Assembly (NCBI GenBank): GCA_937916085.1
Contig: CALGGO010000028.1
Location: 1-61,141 of the forward strand
Origin: an uncultured Prevotellaceae bacterium
GTDB lineage: Bacteria; Bacteroidota; Bacteroidia; Bacteroidales; Muribaculaceae
Direction: 5' to 3'
Length of the DNA stretch: 61,141 nucleotides
The notes under the pieces are model-generated. The model saw nothing but the letters and a program-made list of their open reading frames with translations. It ran no database searches and had not been told where the DNA came from. Of the stretch, positions 16,414 through 25,301 are shown in pieces; positions within the stretch are counted from its first letter, which is position 1, and every line of letters begins with the position of its first letter. The position numbers were made by a program, and so were the translations under genes.

Positions 16414-16925
16414 GAAAATTATTAGTGAAATTAAATGATTTGAATTTTCTTCTTTTTATTCCAATAATACCTGCTAAACAGCATTTTACGTCACCAAAAA
16501 TCATGGCACAACCGTTTGAGCCCACAAAGTTAGTGATTTAATTTCTAAAAAATAAATTTTTTCTCAATAAACTACATAATTATTTGCAACAAAGTGGAAA
16601 AATGCCCAAAAAGACATCTCGTTTATCGGGGATCAGGGACCGGGAATCGCATTTTTTTAGACATAAAAACATAAGTTCAATTATGCTGCGCTAGTATTTT
16701 TAGACATAAAAACAAAGTCTTGTTATTATGAAAGTCTTATGTTCTTTTTCTAAATGTTGCGGCGTTGTTGTTTTTTTGTTTCAATTTTGTTGAATTTGAC
16801 TCAAGCATGATGGCTATGCCATCGCCCTCCGCACTTCGTGCGACTTAGGCTTCAAGCTCTTCTCGAGCTAAAGGTTCCACGCGAAGCATGTTAAATGAGT
16901 CCTCAAGGCAATTACCGATCCCCGA
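16414..16925. repeat. Intergenic mosaic of dispersed repeats upstream of fusA2
   Basis: The first ~120 nt hold the fusA2 promoter region. Beyond it: a GGGATCAGGGACCGGGAATC segment (16629-16649), two copies of TTTTTAGACATAAAAACATAAG-type sequence (from ~16657 and ~16699), a CAATTTTGTTGAATTT segment (~16781-16797), and a GCACTTCGTGCGACTTAGGC / CCACGCGAAGCATGTTAAAT block (16830-16915). The last block recurs at 20460-20740 and in part at 43623-43798. No gene is seen. Confidence 0.7.
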
Positions 16926-19256
16926 TTATCGCGTCATGCGCTTGAGGATGTTGTAGCTAGGCAAGATGCCCAGTTCGCCGGCTTTGCTCAGGTCGGTGGT
17001 GCCCTTCTCCTTGTCACCGAGCTGCAGATAGATGAGAGCTCGGTTAAAATAGGCCTCTCCCAAGTCGGGTTTCAACTCAATAGCGCGCGAATAGCTGGCG
17101 ATGGCACCTTCGTTGTCGCCCATCATCGCCTGCACGTAGGCAAGATTATAATAGGCATAAGTGTTTCGCGGCGACAAAGCGATGACCCTCCTCATGTCGG
17201 CAGCCATGTCACCCAGAGCCACCTCTCGGGCACGCCGTGAGAGCATGGCCTGGCTCTCGGCATCGCTGGCGGCAGGTGCCTCGGTGCCCGACGCCCCGTC
17301 GAGCTGCAGTTTCACCATTCGGGCATTAAACCTAAGGAAATAAGCCAGCGCGAAATCGCTGTTGGCATTGATGGCCCGGTCGGCGTCGGCGATAGCGGCG
17401 TCCACGTTTTTCAGCAAGAAGAAGTCCATCGCCCTGCCAAAGTAGTCGATAGCCCTCACATCGCTGGTAGCGATAAGCCCATTGAAATAATCAACGCTGT
17501 TGAACCTCGACCGCGCCTCATATTCCGAGAGGCTTGGAGTGCCGCATACCAGCGTCAACGCGCTGGTGAGCACATGCAGCTCATTAACTTGAGTCATCTC
17601 TTTCATGAAATGGGTGCGCCCGTTAAGCTTGTTGTCGTAGCTGTAATAGGACAAAGAGAACACGCTCTGCGGCTCCACTTCCACATTGTTGTCCTGAATA
17701 TATCCCCGTGACTTGTTGCGGTAGCGACGGTGACCGGCTTTCTCGTCATAGAGGCCGTCGCTCTCAAGGTTCACCTCAGGTTTAAGCTCATTATCGACAT
17801 CCACCACGAGCAGCTGGCTGAAGCGCTTCTGTACCTCCTCAACCGACTCCTCGAGGCTCCCTTCCATCATCTCTCGCTGGCGTTGAGCCTCCTGCTCCTG
17901 CTTGTCGTAGTGCTGCTGGGCATGTTTCTGACGAATCTCCTCGGAGTGTTCACGCTCTACATCCACAGGGTTAAAAGAGCTGTAATGCACACCCTTAGCT
18001 TTCATCACCGAGATTGCCGTCTCCAGGTCTTTCTCATATCCACGCTTGTCGCCCAGCCGCTGCTTAATTTGCGCGCGCAGCATGTAACCGCTCTCAAACT
18101 TTGGGTACTTGGCGAGAATGCTGTTGAGGTCTTTGAGTGCCGACTGATACTGCCTTGTCTCGATGTAGAGCATAGCACGTTGATACAGTGCCACAAAGTC
18201 GTCATTGTCCTTCTTGAGCATAGCATTGAGCCCGCTGATTCCTTGCTGGTACTGACCAATGTTGATGAGCATCATGGTGCGGTTATAGAAGGCGGGATAG
18301 TTGTCGGGGTCACGATCAAGCACAAAGTCATAGTCCTCAACCGCCTTGTTGTAGTCGCCAACCTCACTGCGCAACAACGCCCGGTTATAGTGGGCAGTGA
18401 CGCTGTTAGGGTCTATGGCGATGGCATAGTCCAGGTCGGCCATCGTGCCACGGATGTCATTAACCTGGTACCTGAGATAGGAGCGGTTAATATAGTAGTT
18501 CACGTTGCTCGGTTCCAGCTTTATGACCTCATCAATGTCTTCAAGGGCTTTGCCGTAGTCCTTTAGATGGTTGGCGTAAATCTCGCAACGCGCAAGATAG
18601 GCCTGGGCGTTGTTTTTATGACGCTCTATACATCTCGACACATAGCTCAAAGCGCCTATCGAGTCCTGGCGGTCGAGGCACAGCCGCGCCATGCCCAGAC
18701 ACGCACGCTCACTGGTGGAGTCGCGACCCAAGCACCATTTCAAGCAACTGTCGGCAGCGTTGTAGTTCTTCAGAGCGAGTTCACACATCGCCATGTTGAG
18801 CATGATGTCGGGATCGTCAGGGCGCATCTGCAGGCAGATCTTATAATCGCCTATCGCCTCATCATATTTGTGGGTGTTGTGCCTTGCCACGGCGCGCACT
18901 CGGTAAGCGTCTTTGATAAACGGGTTTATCTCTATGCACTTAGAGGCATCGCTCTCGGCGCCCGAATAGTCATCGAGCGATATCTTTGCCACTGCGCGGT
19001 AAAAGTAAGGCTCTGGAAGATAAGGCTTCTGCTGAATGACCTGATTGAAATACTGGATGGAGAGAATGTAGTCCTCAAAGTACAACGCGTTGCGCCCTAT
19101 GTTCATCACCTGCTCGGTGTTGATTTGAGCAAACAAAGCAAGAGAACAAGAAAACAAGAGGACAAGAAAACAAGAAGCCCTCTTCAAACGAACTTTTTTG
19201 TCAAATTTTGTCAAACGACGCAAAATGACCATGCTCTTGTTTTCATTTTTAGACAT
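16926..19256 (-). CDS. Large periplasmic tetratricopeptide-repeat protein
   Basis: 776 residues. After a signal sequence (hydrophobic core residues ~28-42, LFAQ cleavage site) there are about twelve TPRs (for example YDEAIGDYKICLQMRPDDPD, YNKAVEDYDFVLDRDPDNYP), a charged Gln/Glu linker near 430-480, then a second TPR block to the end. TPRs scaffold protein complexes; the partner is unknown. The first eight residues (MSKNENKS) are encoded by a dispersed repeat also found at 41636-41674, so the Met at 19232 (MVILRRLTK) is an alternative start. The signal-peptide core is itself encoded by a CTTGT-type repeat (see findings). Confidence 0.85.
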   Translation of the reverse strand: MSKNENKSMVILRRLTKFDKKVRLKRASCFLVLLFSCSLALFAQINTEQVMNIGRNALYFEDYILSIQYFNQVIQQKPYLPEPYFYRAVAKISLDDYSGAESDASKCIEINPFIKDAYRVRAVARHNTHKYDEAIGDYKICLQMRPDDPDIMLNMAMCELALKNYNAADSCLKWCLGRDSTSERACLGMARLCLDRQDSIGALSYVSRCIERHKNNAQAYLARCEIYANHLKDYGKALEDIDEVIKLEPSNVNYYINRSYLRYQVNDIRGTMADLDYAIAIDPNSVTAHYNRALLRSEVGDYNKAVEDYDFVLDRDPDNYPAFYNRTMMLINIGQYQQGISGLNAMLKKDNDDFVALYQRAMLYIETRQYQSALKDLNSILAKYPKFESGYMLRAQIKQRLGDKRGYEKDLETAISVMKAKGVHYSSFNPVDVEREHSEEIRQKHAQQHYDKQEQEAQRQREMMEGSLEESVEEVQKRFSQLLVVDVDNELKPEVNLESDGLYDEKAGHRRYRNKSRGYIQDNNVEVEPQSVFSLSYYSYDNKLNGRTHFMKEMTQVNELHVLTSALTLVCGTPSLSEYEARSRFNSVDYFNGLIATSDVRAIDYFGRAMDFFLLKNVDAAIADADRAINANSDFALAYFLRFNARMVKLQLDGASGTEAPAASDAESQAMLSRRAREVALGDMAADMRRVIALSPRNTYAYYNLAYVQAMMGDNEGAIASYSRAIELKPDLGEAYFNRALIYLQLGDKEKGTTDLSKAGELGILPSYNILKRMTR

Positions 19257-19391
19257 AAGAACATAAGTTCATATTTTCTACTTGGTACTTTATACTTTGT
19301 ACTTTATCCTTGGTTCTTTGTACTTTGTACTTTATCCTTGGTACTTTGTACTTTGTCCTTGGTCCTCTAAACTTTTATGCAAGCATAAAAC
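19257..19391. repeat. TACTTTGTACTTTATCCTTGG direct-repeat tract
   Basis: Short words TACTTTGTACTTTATCC and TTGGTACTTTG repeat head-to-tail from ~19279 to 19370. The reverse complement word AAGGATAAAGTA also builds the tandem array at 54851-54950. Confidence 0.7.
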
Positions 19392-20282
19392 CTACAATCT
19401 CACCTTCTCAAGCACCACGAGGGTCTTGTTCACCGATTTTCCCATTTCATCGCGCTCGGTGGTGAGCAGCTCAACCTCACGGTCGCTGCGCTTGTGGCAG
19501 AACTGCGCCTCCTCAAGGGCTATAAGCAAGCGGGTCTCGGTGTCGATATTTGGACATTGGTTATGTGAGGACTTCAAGTCTTCATATTCAATGGCAAAAT
19601 CCTTAAACGGGTCAATCGTTATCACACCATTTATTATATTGCATCCGCTAGTGATGTTCACGGTGAGCATGTCGATGTCGTTCACCATTTTGATGTCTCG
19701 GTCGAGCACATCCTCGCCATTGATAATCTTTACCAACCAGGGGCCATTCATGAAGTCGAGGTTTTGACGGCGGAGCTTGATGACCACGTCGCGGCGCTTA
19801 TTCTTCATCTCCATGTATTCGGTGTCGCCAACCTTGACGAGGGCTATCGACGACACCTCATCGAGGGCCTTGAGCAAATCGCGTTCTATATACTGGAAAT
19901 AACCTCCCGATTTCTTGGTGACAAGTATGTCGTTAAACGAAATCTTGTTGTCTTTCTTATTAAGAGTGTAAGTCGCATTAATGGCATTGGTGCCAGTGTT
20001 GCCATACAACATACGACCAAGCACATCAAAGTTGAGATAAACCCTTGAGCCAGCAATCCTTGTCACTTCCGATTCATTGATTTCCACTACATTCCACTCG
20101 CCATTAATCTGTTCCATCTCATTGGTGATGGGTAAGTCAACCTCCTCAAGCGTCTGCTCGATAAAGACTGTCTGCTTTGGCTCTTTCTTGTCTTTTTCTT
20201 TCTTTTTCCTGCCGTATGCCACATCAGGGCACGATGCCATGAGCGCAAAAAGCAGGGCAAATATTGTTATTCTTCTTATCAT
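19392..20282 (-). CDS. META-domain (HslJ-like) lipoprotein
   Basis: Signal peptide with a lipobox-like ALMASC (Cys18), then a Lys-rich linker. Two META-type domains follow: the first from ~55 (INGEWNVVEINESEVTRIAG) and the second from ~180 (MNGPWLVKIINGEDVLDRD), each starting with the WxVxxINGExV element; the second retains the G-C-N turn (SGCNIINGVITI). META domains occur in HslJ and related envelope stress or motility proteins; the biochemical role is unknown. A TATTTTTG box at 20310-20303 could be its -7 element. Confidence 0.78.
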   Translation of the reverse strand: MIRRITIFALLFALMASCPDVAYGRKKKEKDKKEPKQTVFIEQTLEEVDLPITNEMEQINGEWNVVEINESEVTRIAGSRVYLNFDVLGRMLYGNTGTNAINATYTLNKKDNKISFNDILVTKKSGGYFQYIERDLLKALDEVSSIALVKVGDTEYMEMKNKRRDVVIKLRRQNLDFMNGPWLVKIINGEDVLDRDIKMVNDIDMLTVNITSGCNIINGVITIDPFKDFAIEYEDLKSSHNQCPNIDTETRLLIALEEAQFCHKRSDREVELLTTERDEMGKSVNKTLVVLEKVRL

Positions 20283-20799
20283 TTTCAGTAAATATTTTCG
20301 GTCAAAAATATGCTTTTAATGAGCAAAATTCGTCATTTTACAAATAATAAGCAAATTTGACCATTACTTTTTATTATTTTTTTATAACTTTGTAGTGCAT
20401 TTTAAACTTAATTGAAGCTGACAAGACAATGGTAGCTGTCGAAGCAAGGGTCGGCTTCGCCGAGAACCTTTAGCTCGACGAGAGTATGAAGCCCTAGTCG
20501 CACGAAGTGCGGTGGGCGGTGGCGAAGCCATCATGCTTGACTCAAATTGAACAAAATTTTTAAAGAAAAATTATCCAAAATTTTAGATAAAATGCTCACG
20601 CTCGCAAGGCTTTGTGCAAGCACAAGCTTTGACTCGCTTAATCGCATTTTTGATAAATTTTTTGTTTCAATTTTGTTGAATTTCCACGCGAAGCGTGTTA
20701 AATGAGTCATCAAGGCATTTATGTGCCTGTTGTTACTGGTCGTTTAACAAGAATGTCAGCTAAAAACTATAAACTATTAACTATTAACTATATTTTTTT
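20283..20799. repeat. Intergenic mosaic upstream of galM
   Basis: A plus-strand TAACTTTG lies at 20385-20392 without a well-spaced -33. From 20430 to 20740 are dispersed modules: GGCTTCGCCGAGAACC, GCACGAAGTGCGGTGGGCG, a 62-bp unit 20589-20650 bounded by AAAATGC and its complement GCATTTT with an internal GCTTTGTGC/GCACAAGC hairpin, and CAATTTTGTTGAATTTCC followed by ACGCGAAGCGTGTTAAAT. The same order recurs inverted at 43623-43798. No ORF is convincing. Confidence 0.7.
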
Positions 20800-21864
20800 A
20801 TGACAAAAATCACTAAATCAGGGCTTGACCCAAAGAACTTCTTCGAAATTGTTGACGGCAAGCCAGTAGCACTCTTTGTGCTCACCAACAAGAACGGCGT
20901 GGAAGCCTGCATCACCAACTATGGCGGGCGCATCGTGAGCCTCATGGTTCCTGACCGCGATGGCACCCTCACCGATGTGGAACTGGGACACGACAGCATC
21001 GCCAATTACCTTGCCGACAGCGGCAACTTTGGCGCGCTCATAGGGCGTTACGGCAACCGCATCGGGCAAGGCAAGTTCACCTTAGATGGTGTGGAATACC
21101 ACCTTCCCATCAACAACGGTCCCCATTGCCTGCATGGTGGGCTCAAGGGCTACGACAAGAAAGTGTGGGATGCCAAGCAAGACGGCAACCGACTGGAGCT
21201 AACGCTGGTCGATCCCGACGGCACCGAGGGCTTCCCTGGCACGCTCAACGTGAAGGTGGTTTATACCCTAACCGACGACAACGCCATCGACATCGACTAT
21301 AGCGCCACTACCGACAAGCCAACCATCGTGAACCTCACCAACCACTCTTATTTCAACCTCAACGGCGACCTCGCGTCGAGCATCCACAACCACGTGCTAA
21401 CAGTTGATGCCGACCGCATTACGCCTGCCGACGAGACGCTTATCACCGACGGCTCGTTTATGGACGTGACAGACACGCCTTTCGACTTCCGCTCACCCAA
21501 ACCCATCGGGCAAGACATCAATGCCGACGACCAACAACTCAAGAACGGCAACGGCTATGACCACAGCTTCGCCCTGAACCACCCCGGCGACTTGAGCAAG
21601 GTGGCATTGCGTGTGATGTCGCCAGTGACGGGCATCGTCATGGAGGTGTTCACAACAGAGCCGGCAGCGCAGATGTACACCGGCAACTTCCTCGACGAGA
21701 ACCTCAAAGGAAAGTTCGGCGTAGGCTACCCGGCGCGCTCGGCAGTGGCGTTTGAGACACAGCACTACCCCAACACCCCCAACTGCCCCCAATACCCGTC
21801 GTGTGAGCTGCGACCAGGCGAGACCTACCACACCCGCACCATCTACCGCTTCACAACGGCATAA
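20800..21864 (+). CDS. galM: Aldose 1-epimerase (galactose mutarotase)
   Basis: 354 residues, the normal length. GalM motifs: RYGNRIGQG, substrate-binding His in NNGPHCLHGG, the second His in NLTNHSYFNL, and the catalytic Glu region in VAFETQHYPNTPN. It interconverts alpha and beta anomers of galactose and glucose in the cytoplasm or periplasm. No signal peptide is seen, so cytoplasmic. It is monocistronic, ended by the hairpin at 21884-21921. Confidence 0.95.
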   Translation: MTKITKSGLDPKNFFEIVDGKPVALFVLTNKNGVEACITNYGGRIVSLMVPDRDGTLTDVELGHDSIANYLADSGNFGALIGRYGNRIGQGKFTLDGVEYHLPINNGPHCLHGGLKGYDKKVWDAKQDGNRLELTLVDPDGTEGFPGTLNVKVVYTLTDDNAIDIDYSATTDKPTIVNLTNHSYFNLNGDLASSIHNHVLTVDADRITPADETLITDGSFMDVTDTPFDFRSPKPIGQDINADDQQLKNGNGYDHSFALNHPGDLSKVALRVMSPVTGIVMEVFTTEPAAQMYTGNFLDENLKGKFGVGYPARSAVAFETQHYPNTPNCPQYPSCELRPGETYHTRTIYRFTTA

Positions 21865-21883
21865 CATATTGCCAAATAAACCT

Positions 21884-21921
21884 AAAGAGCCACGCAACAA
21901 TAGTCGCATGGCTCTTCTTTT
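21884..21921. terminator. Hairpin terminator between galM and the convergent pRiA4b-like gene
   Basis: AAAGAGCCA pairs with TGGCTCTT with additional GC/GC pairs inside, followed by TCTTTT. It sits between convergent gene ends and could serve both. Confidence 0.75.
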
Positions 21922-21939
21922 ATCTTTACCTGTTAAGTT

Positions 21940-22491
21940 TTATATTCCCTCTTCTCGGTCCTTCTCAAACTCGTCGCTTAGCTCTCGCAGCTCTTCCTCG
22001 TTGAAGTTCTCGTCACCATAGAACGCCTCGTCAATATCAGCGTCGATATCTGTGTCAACCTTGAGTGGCGCTGCAAACATATCGGGCAGTGTCTCCTGGG
22101 GAGCCTTGCCCTCCTTGCGCTGGCACAAAGGGTCGTGGAGGCTCTTGCCTGGCACGGTCTCTTTGAGAATCATATAGAAATAACGCTCGGTCATGTAATC
22201 AAAGACAAACTTGATTTTCTGACCCTCGTCCTCTATCAACTCGTCGAGAGGGGTGTCTTCCATGATCCAGATGTCCTCATCGCTGTCGGTGTCCATGTCA
22301 ATATATGTGACCTCTTTCTCTTTGCACCAATCCTCATCGCAAATTACAAAAGAATCCATCTGGCTCTTGTCGTAGCCGGCGGCTTCCAAGATGGTGTTAC
22401 GTAGCCTGACAAAGGTGTCAGAGCTGTCAATCGCAATCTCTAATTTAAAATTTTCTGCTTCTTCCGAACCTATCAGAAACTTGTAAATCAT
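21940..22491 (-). CDS. Plasmid pRiA4b ORF-3-like protein
   Basis: 183 residues, strongly acidic. The first ~120 residues (MIYKFLIGSEEAENFKLEIAI through KIKFVFDYMTERYFYM) match the pRiA4b ORF-3-like domain, also found in IS1096-type passenger proteins. The function is unknown. The tail is an Asp/Glu-rich extension. The whole gene reads cleanly and is flanked by a terminator; no transposon features are adjacent, so it looks like a resident chromosomal copy. Confidence 0.8.
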   Translation of the reverse strand: MIYKFLIGSEEAENFKLEIAIDSSDTFVRLRNTILEAAGYDKSQMDSFVICDEDWCKEKEVTYIDMDTDSDEDIWIMEDTPLDELIEDEGQKIKFVFDYMTERYFYMILKETVPGKSLHDPLCQRKEGKAPQETLPDMFAAPLKVDTDIDADIDEAFYGDENFNEEELRELSDEFEKDREEGI

Positions 22492-22653
22492 AGCTTAGTT
22501 TTATTTTTTAAAATTATCACGGTGCGAAATTAGTAAAAAAATGAATTAAGCAAGCATTATTGCCACTTTTTTTTATCAACAAGTAAAAAAAAGAGCTTTT
22601 CCAAATTTTTCAGCAAGAAAAAATGAACAAAATTAGGGATAAAATAGATTATT

Positions 22654-23520
22654 CTACAGTTTCTCTACCATTATTACTCCTATCAGCACCAAAGCGCAAC
22701 CAACCACTGCTACCATTCCCACTGTCTCGCCAAGCATTATCACACCCATCACGATAGAGATTATAGGGTCGAGATAGAGATAATTGCTCGACTTGATGGC
22801 GCCAATCTTCTTGATCACGAGATTCCAGATGAAGAATGCCGCCATAGAGCAAATCAGTGCTAGGAACAGCATGATGGCAAGTAAGTCGGGACGCAACAGG
22901 GTAGATATGGGTGTCATTGGCTCAAGAAACATCAACGGGAAGGCGCACAAAAAGCCGTAAATCATCACTTTGCGGGTGATGGAAAGAGTGCTGTGACGAC
23001 CTTGCACACGCTTAAGAAGCACGCTATATACCGACCACGACAGTGCGGCAAGCAGAGCCAGCACGTTGCCAAGCAACCCGTCGCCCCACACCAGTCCGTC
23101 GCGCAGAGTCACCACTGCCACTCCCAGAAAAGCCACCATCGAGCTCAGCAGTATTTTCCACGAGAAATGTTCCTCTTTCAGGAATATCGCAGCTAAGATC
23201 GTGGTCAGCAAGGGATTTATGGCAATCACTATCACCACGTCACTGAGTAGCGTCAGCTTCAACGCCACATTTTGCAGCACGAAGTACATGGCGCCGCCAG
23301 TGAGTCCGCACAGCACTGCCAGTGCCTCGTCGCGCCAATTCCATAACGAGACCTTGAAACGTGAAATAATGAGCAGTCCCAGATATGCTAACAGCGAGCG
23401 ATACACAAAAATCTCGGTCGGCGTAATGCCGTTGTTAAGCAATATCTTATTAAATGGGAACGATACTCCCCACGCCAGTATCACCAGTATGGCTATGATA
23501 TGATACCACACAATATTCAT
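22654..23520 (-). CDS. EamA/DMT-superfamily transporter
   Basis: 288 residues with ten predicted hydrophobic helices in two homologous EamA halves. The first begins MNIVWYHIIAILVILAWGVS with FPFNKILL and the second has AALSWSVYSVLLKR. Inner-membrane metabolite exporter or importer; the substrate cannot be told. It stands alone between AT-rich spacers. The ~130-nt region upstream is repeat sequence. Confidence 0.9.
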   Translation of the reverse strand: MNIVWYHIIAILVILAWGVSFPFNKILLNNGITPTEIFVYRSLLAYLGLLIISRFKVSLWNWRDEALAVLCGLTGGAMYFVLQNVALKLTLLSDVVIVIAINPLLTTILAAIFLKEEHFSWKILLSSMVAFLGVAVVTLRDGLVWGDGLLGNVLALLAALSWSVYSVLLKRVQGRHSTLSITRKVMIYGFLCAFPLMFLEPMTPISTLLRPDLLAIMLFLALICSMAAFFIWNLVIKKIGAIKSSNYLYLDPIISIVMGVIMLGETVGMVAVVGCALVLIGVIMVEKL

Positions 23521-23648
23521 TGTTGTTCGTTGTTCGTTTATTGTTATTCGTTTATCGAGGACCGGGAATCGGGGATCGGGGATCGGAGATCGAAGACCAG
23601 AGTTCCTCTAACCTCTAAACTCTAACCTCTAAACTGCGCGAAGCGCCC
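23521..23648. repeat. GGGAATCGGGGATCGG-type and CTCTAACCTCTAAAC-type repeat tract
   Basis: From 23525: GTTCGTTTATTGTTATTCG words, then GACCGGGAATCGGGGATCGG (23556-23575) with further GATCGG words to ~23600, then CTAACCTCTAAACTCTAACC and GCGCGAAGCGC. The GATCGG family is also found inside two coding regions (44447-44509, 44932-44990) and in rho. Confidence 0.75.
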
Positions 23649-24425
23649 TCACCTCTTCATCCATAATTTTCTCTCATCAGCATCCATGAGTTCGATGGCA
23701 TATCGCAGTGCAGTGCGGGGCATCTCTTGAGCATGATGGTGTAAGAATTCCCGAAGCACATCAAGGCTCACGCGCTTGCCCATCTCCCGCAGCATCCACC
23801 CTACTGCCTTGTGCATCAAGTCGTGAGAATGATGCAGGTGGAGCTCGGCATAACGCAAGGTGAATTGTGGGTCGCCATGCCTGAGTGGTCCCAAAGTGCA
23901 AACCATCGACATTCGTTGTTCCCACAGGTTGTCGCTGGCTGCAAGGCGGTCGAGTGTGGCAAGTTTCTCTTTTCCGCTATAATGTGAAGGCGACATGAGC
24001 CACTCCCCCACTATCTTATACACCGACAGGTCAACGAGATCCCAATTGTTGGCGCAACGGGCATGCGACAAATAGAACTCCACAATAATGTCGCGCTGGG
24101 CAATGGCGTTTTCATCGTCCTTCAGCTTTTTCTTATTTTGAGCCTCAAACTGTGCCACCAGCACCAGCAAGCCGCACAAGCGCACCTCATGCCACGGCGA
24201 GGCGAGCAAATTCTCCACCTCACCCAGCGGCAACGCCTTGCAACGCGCCACCACACGGCGAGTGACGGGGACTTTGATACCAAGGAACCGGTCGCCCTCG
24301 CCATAGTCGCCCTCACCAGTCTTGAAAAAACGCATCAGGTGCCGCACCTGGGCCTCATCGCCTAGCGACTCCATGAGGGCAATCACCTGCCTAGCAGTTC
24401 CTAACTCTTTATCGTTACGCGTCAC
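23649..24425 (-). CDS. AlkD-like DNA alkylation repair protein
   Basis: 258 residues of HEAT-like helical repeats. The AlkD family signature is present: NNWDLVDLS (catalytic Asp and aromatic) and NLWEQRMSMV (the Arg that contacts the backbone). Family members excise bulky or positively charged alkylated bases without base flipping. It follows the flavodoxin-like gene by 9 nt, so the two are probably co-transcribed from the promoter at 25122-25091. Confidence 0.87.
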   Translation of the reverse strand: MTRNDKELGTARQVIALMESLGDEAQVRHLMRFFKTGEGDYGEGDRFLGIKVPVTRRVVARCKALPLGEVENLLASPWHEVRLCGLLVLVAQFEAQNKKKLKDDENAIAQRDIIVEFYLSHARCANNWDLVDLSVYKIVGEWLMSPSHYSGKEKLATLDRLAASDNLWEQRMSMVCTLGPLRHGDPQFTLRYAELHLHHSHDLMHKAVGWMLREMGKRVSLDVLREFLHHHAQEMPRTALRYAIELMDADERKLWMKR

Positions 24426-24434
24426 AGCCGATCT

Positions 24435-25055
24435 TTATCTAATAAAATGCATAGGTTGCCAATCTTCTTCCTCGGGAGCGGGAATGGCGGCTGTCGATTT
24501 GTTCTTGAGTAGCCAGGCCATGTTACGGGCGAGTTGGCGCATGGTCTGCATTCCCTCCACATCGAGCTGCGCCTCACCTTTGCCTAGACCATAGACGATG
24601 TTCCAATACTGCGATGTCACAAGGGGCATATTCTTGAGCTGGAAGGGCATCATCAATGTCTGCAACGCCGCAGTGGCACCACCACGGCGGCACACGGCAA
24701 CAGCGGCAGCGGGCTTGTTATCGACTTGTGCCCCGGCATAGAAAGTGCGCTGAATAAGTGCCAACACCTGCCCGGCAGGCTGACCGTAATACACTGGCGA
24801 GCCAACCACCAGTGCGTCGGCAGCGCTCATCTTCTTTATCATCTCGTTGCAGATGTCATCGTCGAAGGCGCACTTGCCATCACGCTTCTCGTGGCACTTA
24901 CCACAGGCGATGCACCCACGCACCGGCTTCATGCCTATCCACGCAATCTCGGCATCTATTCCCTCATCGTTCAGAGTCTTTGCCACCTCACTCAAAGCAA
25001 GAAAAGTGTTGCCATCCCTGCGAGGCGAGCCATTTATCAATAATACTTTTGCCAT
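24435..25055 (-). CDS. Flavodoxin-fold NAD(P)H-dependent FMN oxidoreductase
   Basis: 206 residues. An N-terminal FMN-phosphate loop (INGSPRRDGNT, 7-17), then a Cys-rich segment (RGCIACGKCHEK, 46-57), then the flavin-contacting VVGSPVYYGQPAG. This is the iron-sulfur-flavoprotein-like NADPH-dependent FMN reductase family; only three closely placed Cys are visible, so a 4Fe-4S cluster is possible but unproven. First gene of a two-gene unit with the alkD-like gene. Confidence 0.87.
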   Translation of the reverse strand: MAKVLLINGSPRRDGNTFLALSEVAKTLNDEGIDAEIAWIGMKPVRGCIACGKCHEKRDGKCAFDDDICNEMIKKMSAADALVVGSPVYYGQPAGQVLALIQRTFYAGAQVDNKPAAAVAVCRRGGATAALQTLMMPFQLKNMPLVTSQYWNIVYGLGKGEAQLDVEGMQTMRQLARNMAWLLKNKSTAAIPAPEEEDWQPMHFIR

Positions 25056-25084
25056 AACTTATTATTAATATTTCACATTAAAAA

Positions 25085-25165
25085 ATCGCACAAAATTAGT
25101 GCAAGTTGAGAGAAATGCCAAATTTATTTGAGCATTTCCGAAGCGCAGCCTAATTTATCTATAAT
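25085..25165 (-). promoter_or_regulatory. Promoter-bearing dispersed repeat upstream of the flavodoxin gene
   Basis: On the minus strand: TTTG at 25122-25119, 20 nt, TAATTTTG at 25098-25091, 35 nt before the ATG. The flanking CTTGCACTAATTTTG and the distal GCGCAGCCTAATTTATC match the copies at 42711-42835 and 52656-52790. Confidence 0.75.
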
Positions 25166-25272
25166 TATCAAAAAAATCATGAAAAGAAAAACAAGTTGAT
25201 GTTTTATGGATTATTGTAGGTCGCACCGAGAAAAAACTAACTACTAATAACCAAAAACTAACAACTTTTTAC

Positions 25273-25280
25273 TACCTTTG
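25273..25280 (+). promoter_or_regulatory. -7 box of prfA
   Basis: TACCTTTG, 21 nt before the prfA ATG. No clear -33 TTTG at the right distance. It excludes the longer alternative start at 25278, which would lie in the promoter. Confidence 0.6.
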
Positions 25281-25301
25281 TGCCCGATAATAACGAAATC
25301 T

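Noticed and set aside
20385..20799. Small RNA transcribed from the TAACTTTG box upstream of galM
   Set aside because: The box lacks a -33 TTTG at a usable distance (gap 25 nt) and the downstream region is dispersed repeat; not enough to call an RNA gene.
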